DNA of 64,000 nucleotides, from contig NC_092628.1 of assembly GCF_039555335.1 (NCBI RefSeq), forward strand, positions 99,839,893 to 99,903,892. Reading direction: 5' to 3'. The notes beneath the pieces were generated by a model, which searched no databases, was not told where the DNA came from, and saw nothing but the letters and a program-made list of their open reading frames with translations. Shown here in pieces: positions 57,713-64,000 of the stretch; position 1 is the stretch's first letter, and every line of letters begins with the position of its first letter. The DNA comes from Amphiura filiformis. Taxonomy: Eukaryota; Echinodermata; Ophiuroidea; Amphilepidida; Amphiuridae. The position numbers were made by a program, and so were the translations under genes.

Positions 57713-58469
57713 TACAAAGTATAATAAAGGCATTAAACTCGTCAAAATAAACAGACTATAATTCAAAGTAGTTCATAAAAAGTAGTGTCACTTTAGATTG
57801 ACCTTGAACTTCATTTGAACATTTTAAAGATCCTTCTTAATCCGGTAATACTACGGTTATTGCTTCCGTTAGCAGTTGGTTAGCAGTGATGCAGGGTGCT
57901 ATATGTCCTATGTTTGTTTTTATGGTTACATTGAACATTACGACATTTCTTGAAATTTCGGCAACGAAAGAGAGGTTAAGAGGGTTTCTATTAGGAGAAC
58001 TTTCGACAACATGCATGACAAATAAAGTGTTTTTTCAACAAGTGAGAAGAAAGGACACGTCGGAACAAGATCTTATTAGCCATAGGCTTCAACCTTGAAT
58101 TTTGGCGGATTTGCTAGCCACGTTTTACGGACCCTCTGTTACCATACAGCGTGTCGATGGTCATACAGTGATCGACATAAATTCTTATTAAACTCATTGC
58201 AAACTTGAACATGTTGCGTATACCTGTATGTACCTAATGTCCCAAAAATGTTGCATGCAATTTTTGAAAATGATTAATAAATGCAAATTTTCTTTTTCGT
58301 GCAACTTCACAACAAAAATCAGACACGGTAACAATTCGTAAAATACTTATATGAAAATAATGTGCGAATATTCGTCTTACAAGATTTGCCCGATATGCAA
58401 GTAGGATTAAAGAACTGATTATGATAGATTAAGATTGAAACAACATCAAAATATGTGTAACCCCTTTTT

Positions 58470-58590
58470 CTAACTAGCATTTTACACAATAATGGTGTCA
58501 AAATCGTCCGACCACCAAATGGCTTCAATTGGGCCAAGCCCTTAATATTTCAGACGGAAACATTTCCCACACCCCCTGCATATGCACTTT
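58470..58590 (+). repeat. Partial, diverged copy of the 1-735 repeat
   Basis: TTTTACACAATAATGGTGTC, ACCACCAAATGGCTTCAATT and CACACCCCCTGCATATGCA correspond in order to the landmarks of the tandem units at the left end of the window. Confidence 0.6.
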
Positions 58591-58720
58591 ACTTGTATTA
58601 TGTTGGGGAAATGATTATAAAAGCATCAGTAATGATCTGCTGTACTTGTGTACTTGCGTAATATTTGTTTGTGTGTATTGTATACCTCGACGGCATACAT
58701 TAGATCCAGCTTTAACAATC

Positions 58721-58870
58721 GTCAGTTGGAGCTGGTAGACTAATCAGCGTCCATCTAGAGATCGGAAGGTCGTGGGTTCGAATCCCATGCCGGCACATTC
58801 CCTTGGGTTGTGTGCCGGTCAGGATTTGTGTTTATTTGTTGTCTTGTTTAATTGTAACACTTTGGGTTGG
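58721..58870 (+). mobile_element. tRNA-derived SINE, second family
   Basis: A-box-like GTTGGAGCTGGTAGAC at 58725, B box GGTTCGAATCC at 58775-58785, then GTGTGCCGGTCAGGATTTGT as the SINE body. The head differs from the 38/57-kb family. No acceptor-stem pairing and no CCA-like end, so it is not called as a tRNA gene. Confidence 0.6.
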
Positions 58871-58989
58871 TAAACCGTTCTTTCTTTCTTATCAATTATT
58901 CGTTATGAACACGGCAGAGTGCCGAATACGCAAAATTGCTGTTCTCAGTAAACGGCGTTTGAAAATCTTGGATCCATTCCATTGGTCCT

Positions 58990-60900
58990 TCTAAAAATTG
59001 AGAAAATTCGTGAGCACTCATTTGAAACGTGAATGTTCACGAATTATTTGCAATACTTGCATGTTCTGAAATAATCGATATATCTCTCAAAACGCGTTTT
59101 AACAGCTATTCGGCTTTATGATGTATCCAAAATGTCTCTACCACTGCGCCGAGGGTCGAATACGCATTCAACTACGGTGTAAAACCATAGCGCACCTCCT
59201 TGATTTGGGGCTTTTGTTTAGAAATTACAGTGGTTGTCCTAAGGCTATGTAAATCATGTGGGGAATGTTTGTACTTACTTAGGTATCACTGGAATGACGA
59301 TGAACCTATAGCTATACGTTGGTATCAAATATATCAATATAGGACATTTAACATAAAAAATTCGGGGTTTTCAGCTGTACAATACTATAGATCAACCTGA
59401 TTTGTGTAGCTAAGTTAATGATTCGTCTCTTTGCCGAATTCATTTATCACACTTGGTGCGCGATTCGTCCAAATCAAAATTTCAATAACTACGTCAGGGA
59501 GTAAGATTTACCATTAATTTTTGGTGGAAATAAAAGATAACCTGAAACGCAATCATAAGCATACAAAAACTCAATTTGCTCAAAATTCTCGATTCGTCAC
59601 TCTGCCGAACTCATAACGATATATATAGTCCCTATGTAGATTTTCTCAATATCCGCGGTACTGAATCTTGATTTCATTTTACTTTGCTCACAAGCTGTCT
59701 AAGACCCGGGTTATAATCATGGAAAATATGAGAGGGTTTATATTTGCAGAAGATGAGATATGAGGGTGGAGGCACAACTTTTTTGTGTTAAAGTCATAAT
59801 GTACGATCTTATAATATGAAATTGATTTATTTTTTTCAAACCTGATTTTTTTGCATATTTGTAATGTTTACATATGTCCCAACTTGCACCTAAATGGAAT
59901 CGGCCAAATTTGTTGTCTTTGTAGGTCAACAGAGCAAAAAAGTTCGACATATTATCATAATTTAAAAATTATGATAATAATTATGTCCTCCCATAGAACT
60001 GCATGTTAAATGGCCAAAATAACCAGTGGAGTTTCTTTCACTTTACCTTGTTATTTCAGCTTAAAATGGACAGCAACCCTTCCCGGCAGTTATTACTACA
60101 TGTAATATTATTTCAACATTCTGAATAAAGAATAACAAAATTAAAAGTTGACGGAAATCGTACAGGTTTTAATGCAATGCAACGCAACGCAATGTAATGT
60201 AATAATAACGTAGGAAGATGTATATACTAATAGAAGGAAGATGTATAAACTAATAGTAGGTAATGAATTTCTAAGCCTCCTAAACTAAGTCTCATTTCCC
60301 AAAGAACGGTCTTGTAGAAAACAGCTAAAAAAACCCAGGAATATTGTCACATAAAGAATCAATTTTTCAAAATGAAATATCCGTAGTTTGCGTCGTTTCA
60401 AATACTATTAACCAGGGGATTCCCGGAGTGTCGACACCGGACCCGGCTTGTGACGTTCAGATTTAGGACTTCCTAACATTTCAAATGATACCAGATACGG
60501 TATACCCAAAAGTGAAAATTTCACATTTTTTCGTTTGTACCGGTGTACTACACGGATCCCGAGAACCACTGAAATGAAACAGAAAGTGAGGCTTTTCTCA
60601 CGACCACTAAACTTTAATAGTATGTAAAGAAGTCAGACGCGCCAACTTATAACATGCACCTTCAAGTATCATATTCGTGAAATAATGGTTTTGTTTTACA
60701 TTATCCATTGGGGTTATTGACCGTAGCTAATTATTTCAATAGATATATAAACCTGCTTATAGATTATTAACCTCATTATTAATCGTTCTCGTTCCTACTT
60801 ATCATTTCCTTCTGTAGTACAGTCACCTGTATACGTTGGATTCCCTTTGAATTCCTTCACGTGTCACACTATAATTTTTTGAAGGCATTTACTCACACTT
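58990..60900. other. Intergenic, nothing coding recognised
   Basis: The only clear structure is a short perfect AT-rich hairpin at 59951-59978 (ATTATCATAATTT / AAATTATGATAAT). Confidence 0.3.
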
Positions 60901-60959
60901 TTCTTTACAACTTTCGTACTAACCTTTTCAAAACTCAGACAAAAATCAGGGATGCCAAT

Positions 60960-61135
60960 GGGTTGTGAAAAAAAAAATCTGAAAGTTGCGAACGTAGGGA
61001 GCGAAGCGACCGAAGTCTCGCCCCCACGGCGGGGGGTCCAGGGGCCCGCTTCCGATGGGGTCCAGGGGCAAAGCCCCGGTGGTGTTCGAGGGGGCGAAGC
61101 TCCTCGAAGCCAGAGGGTTTCTTCACATTTTACAC
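60960..61135. repeat. GC-rich repeat block
   Basis: Contains GGGGTCCAGGGGCCCGC and GGGGTCCAGGGGCAAAGCCC, two copies of a GGGGTCCAGGGGC motif, then GAGGGGGCGAAGCTCCTCGA. Composition is very unlike the AT-rich flanks. It looks like part of a dispersed repeat. Confidence 0.55.
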
Positions 61136-61194
61136 TGCAGGAGACACCATTTCTGAGGGTAAAATTACATTCAAATGGATTAAAAAATAAGGTT

Positions 61195-61280
61195 ATTTTG
61201 AGAAAACAAGCCTAGATAACAGCCTTGAAGACTATCTATTATACATGTAATATTCTTCAAGGCTTGTTTTCTCACAATTA
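61195..61280. repeat. Hairpin-forming inverted repeat
   Basis: GAGAAAACAAGCCT near 61200 pairs with AGGCTTGTTTTCTC near 61260. A second TTGAAGA / TCTTCAA pair lies inside. Confidence 0.6.
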
Positions 61281-61507
61281 TACCATAAAATATGCAAATT
61301 AGGTACCTAAGCCCAGGCAATTTTAGCAGAATTAGCACCCCAAAAGACCATTTTTAACATAAAAACCTGTTTTAGACTTTTTTGAAAAAAAAATGCTTCC
61401 TTCATCCCAAAAAGTGGTTTTAAATGTTCAGTTTCCTATACTTTTGTACATGAGAGACATTCTCCAAAGTATATTTTGGCCTAATAACATGGCTGAAATG
61501 GATATAA

Positions 61508-62332
61508 ACTCCTCAACAAAAGTTTGGAAAGTTTTTTCACACATCTGTATCTCAAATTATTTGTGACATATTCATATCGTGTTGCATATCAATGGATAGC
61601 TACAATACTCTCCTTTACAATGACACCCCATTTGAAACAATAAAATTTTTCACGGCTGAGTACACGCCTTGTGAATGAAGTGGGGTCTCGAACAGAATTT
61701 GCCAAATTGACCATTATTCTGTGCTCAAACAACGCTAGCCACTAACCTCAATAGCGGGTGGAAAAACCACAGGCAGCCACAATAGTCAGGCACCTTCTCC
61801 TCATGCTGCTCACCGACCTGGTTACACGTTACTATGGCATAGCATTCCATTCTTCAACAAGGATTCGTCGCATGTCATTCAATGTGGTTGCATATGGGCT
61901 TCTCTGGCACGTACAGCACGATCAAGCTGGTCCCACAAGTATTCAATCGGGTTGAGGTCTGGCCCCCGGGTCTGGCCTGATGGCAGGCCATTTTGGCTCT
62001 ACTCCCATATTCTGTAGGTAGTCGTTGACTACCGTGGCTCTGTGGGGCGAGCGATGTCATTTTGGAGGATTGCATTAGGTCCCAGATTGTGAAGATATGG
62101 ATTGCAGCTTGCTGCACAGAATAATGCTCAATTTGGCAAATTCTGTTTGAGACCCCACTACATTCACAAGGCATGTACTCAGCCGTGAAAAATGTTATTG
62201 TTTCAAATGGGGTGTCATTGTGAAGGGGAGTATTGTAGCTATCCATTGATATGCAACACGATATGAATAAGTCACAAATAATTTGAGATACAGATGCTTG
62301 AAAAAACTTTCCAAACTTTTGTTGAGGAGTTT
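61508..62332 (-). mobile_element. Tc1-like relic with ~230-bp inverted arms
   Basis: Ends AACTCCTCAACAAAAGTTTG and CAAACTTTTGTTGAGGAGTT, flanked by TATA. The arms continue through CATATTCATATCGTGTTGCA and ACACCCCATTTGAAACAATA to the TTGGCAAATTCTGTT region. Between the arms the minus strand encodes GPDLNPIEYLWDQLDRAVRA (about 61915-61975), the block with the third catalytic residue of Tc1/mariner transposases. The rest of the transposase is missing. Confidence 0.8.
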
Positions 62333-62459
62333 ATATAATGCGCAATATAAAAACGATGATTCATCAAATTTTGACCCCCCCCTATTTTTTTGTTAAATTT
62401 TCAAAAAATATTTTTGGCCAAAAAAGCAAGTTATATGTCCTAAATTACTTATTATTTAA

Positions 62460-63705
62460 TGTTCGAAACCATAGAAATACTGCTAATTGCCAATTTATGT
62501 TTACAAAGTTGGATAAAGTTGTACATTTTAATTACTTTTACTTCTACTGAACAGCTAGCAATGTATACTACTGTCTGTTCAATTAGCTTAGATTCTTGTA
62601 TTTTTAAGATATTTGAAAAAATAATAAATTTCGGTCAAAGTCATCAAAGAAAAGTGTTAGCACAGCCTTAGACCCAATGTGATTTTAACTTTTCAAATTC
62701 CAAAGTTCAATTTAAAACTCCCATTTCTTTTCAATTTTGCCTCATTTTAGGCAGTTACTTGGGTCCACCAAAAGGGTCCGCGACCTTTTCACAAATCGAG
62801 TGGGACGGTCCATTCTCAACTTAGGGCATAGACCCTATCCAATTCAGCAAAACAATCTGTCCACCAATCTGTCCTGCCATTTCAATTGTTATAATGTACC
62901 GTTCCGGTTATTGGATAGGGTCTATAGGTGATAATGGTCCACCTGTCTTTGTTGCACGAAATTATATGCGCGATTACGTTTTATGCATAACATTATGCTG
63001 AGCATTATCTTTTTCCTAAACAATGACATTAAAATTATGGATTTCGTTCTTATTTCAACTGGTTTACAATGTAAATTGAGTTTTGTTTAATAACATCATT
63101 TCTTTCCAAGAATATATATAAATACGCAAGGAATGTATTTATATAAGCTTGGCCTATTCTGGAAAACCTTAGTTCATATTCACATTTTCATAACAACGTA
63201 ATGTTTCAACAGCGGGGTTTCAACACAAATTAGGCCTACTGGCAAAATAGCTATTTAGCTGGACAATACTTATTGATGCGGATGGTCGCATAAATACTAT
63301 CTCAGCGCATCTAATTATTATGATATTCGTCCCCATTGCCCTAAATGGATTGATTCAAAAAAGTTTATGGTACCCGACGTTCTACGGCTTTTTATAAAAA
63401 TATCGCGGGAAAAGACCAAAATTGAAAAGAAATGGGGTTTCAAATTGAACTTTGGAATTTGAAAAGTAAAAATCACGTTGGGTCTAAGGCTGTGCTAACA
63501 CTTTTCTTTGATGACTTTGACCACAGTGTTTTATTTTTTCAAATATCTTAAAAATACAAGAATCTAAGCTAATTGAACAGACAGTAATTCAATGTGTTCC
63601 TGACTGTTCAATAGAAGCAAAGTAATCAAAATGTGCAACTTTATCCAACTTTGTAAAATAAAATTGGCAATTTTTTTAGCCAGTAGCAGTATTTCTATGG
63701 TTTCC
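62460..63705. mobile_element. Foldback with ~290-bp arms
   Basis: The left arm 62460-62750 (ATAGAAATACTGCTAATTGC, GTTCAATTAGCTTAGATTCT, CAAAGTCATCAAAGAAAAGT, GCACAGCCTTAGACCCAA) is inverted at 63410-63705 in the reverse order. Pairing is good but not perfect. The spacer of about 660 bp holds a smaller MITE and non-coding sequence. Confidence 0.8.
62823..62932. mobile_element. ~110-bp MITE inside the 62.5-63.7 kb foldback
   Basis: Ends CATAGACCCTATCCAAT and ATTGGATAGGGTCTATA are inverted repeats. The right half CTGCCATTTCAATTGTTATA with ACCGTTCCGGTTATTGG resembles the element at 42353-42549. Confidence 0.7.
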
Positions 63706-64000
63706 AACCTTGAATAACAAAAAAAATCGGAATTCCGATTAAAATCGGAAGATTGGCATCTCTGAAAAATGTAGTTTGAAAAACTTAATACTGCTGAAGA
63801 TGGTGTTTTTTCCTTCAAAACTCCCAAAAGTATATGAACATGGGATAATATTTCCCAGTGTCTAATTTCGCGACCCATGTTTAAGAGCACAATGTTATTT
63901 GATTGTTGGGCCCGGGAGGCGATATTTTTTGCCGATAATCATTTGCATAGGAACCGCATAGTCAGCGCCAAAGTTCATTATTGATCGGATATTAGATACG

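Noticed and set aside
58721..58795. Possible tRNA gene on the plus strand
   Set aside because: A good B box but no proper acceptor stem, followed by a SINE-type body; called a SINE instead.
1..64000. CRISPR array, bacterial operon or phage-like system
   Set aside because: Introns, LINEs, SINEs and DIRS elements show eukaryotic DNA; the tandem repeats present have no regular spacer structure.

Overview
This is a eukaryotic, intron-rich, AT-rich and heavily transposon-loaded window. It reads like an invertebrate animal, most plausibly a deuterostome such as an echinoderm or hemichordate. The reasons are the short GT-AG introns, a PAT-like DIRS tyrosine-recombinase retroelement, CR1/L2-type LINEs, tRNA-derived SINEs and many Tc1/mariner, hAT and foldback elements. 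The taxonomic call is an inference with low confidence. There is no bacterial-type gene organisation and no CRISPR array.

The host genes are all on the minus strand and form one family. I can assemble three multi-exon genes encoding secreted four-helix-bundle proteins that resemble the CNTF / cardiotrophin-1 / CLCF1 branch of IL-6-type cytokines. Gene 1 (4650-7746, about 443 aa) and gene 2 (14965-19360, about 407 aa) each encode a signal peptide followed by two complete helical-cytokine units in tandem, joined by a Pro/Thr-rich linker. Gene 3 (44068-52473, about 220 aa) encodes one unit. Splice sites are consensus almost throughout, and the intron phases (1 in the signal peptide, then all 0) are those of classical class-I helical cytokine genes. 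Each unit is built as helix A / A-B loop / helices B+C / helix D. Gene 3 has a 1-nt frame conflict at the start of its B+C exon and a 6.7-kb intron full of repeats. This cytokine array is the main discovery candidate in the window.

Between genes 2 and 3 lies a transposon block. About 22.4-24.2 kb holds a near-perfect foldback and a 1,000-bp mariner relic. A minus-strand CR1/L2-like 3' fragment is at 24.3-25.3 kb. From about 25.6 to 40.0 kb there is a three-layer nest: an old L2-like LINE is split by a younger CR1-like LINE (ORF1 with coiled coil and SGNH-hydrolase remnant, PHD-like finger, endonuclease and reverse transcriptase), which is itself split by a 5.38-kb PAT-like DIRS element with split direct repeats. 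A tRNA-derived SINE and a hAT-like remnant also sit in the old LINE.

The rest of the window (1-4 kb, 8-14 kb, 40-44 kb, 45-51 kb, 53-64 kb) is intergenic or intronic and made mostly of direct duplications, foldback elements, miniature inverted-repeat elements and low-complexity tracts. One orphan first-exon candidate lies at 53179-53360.
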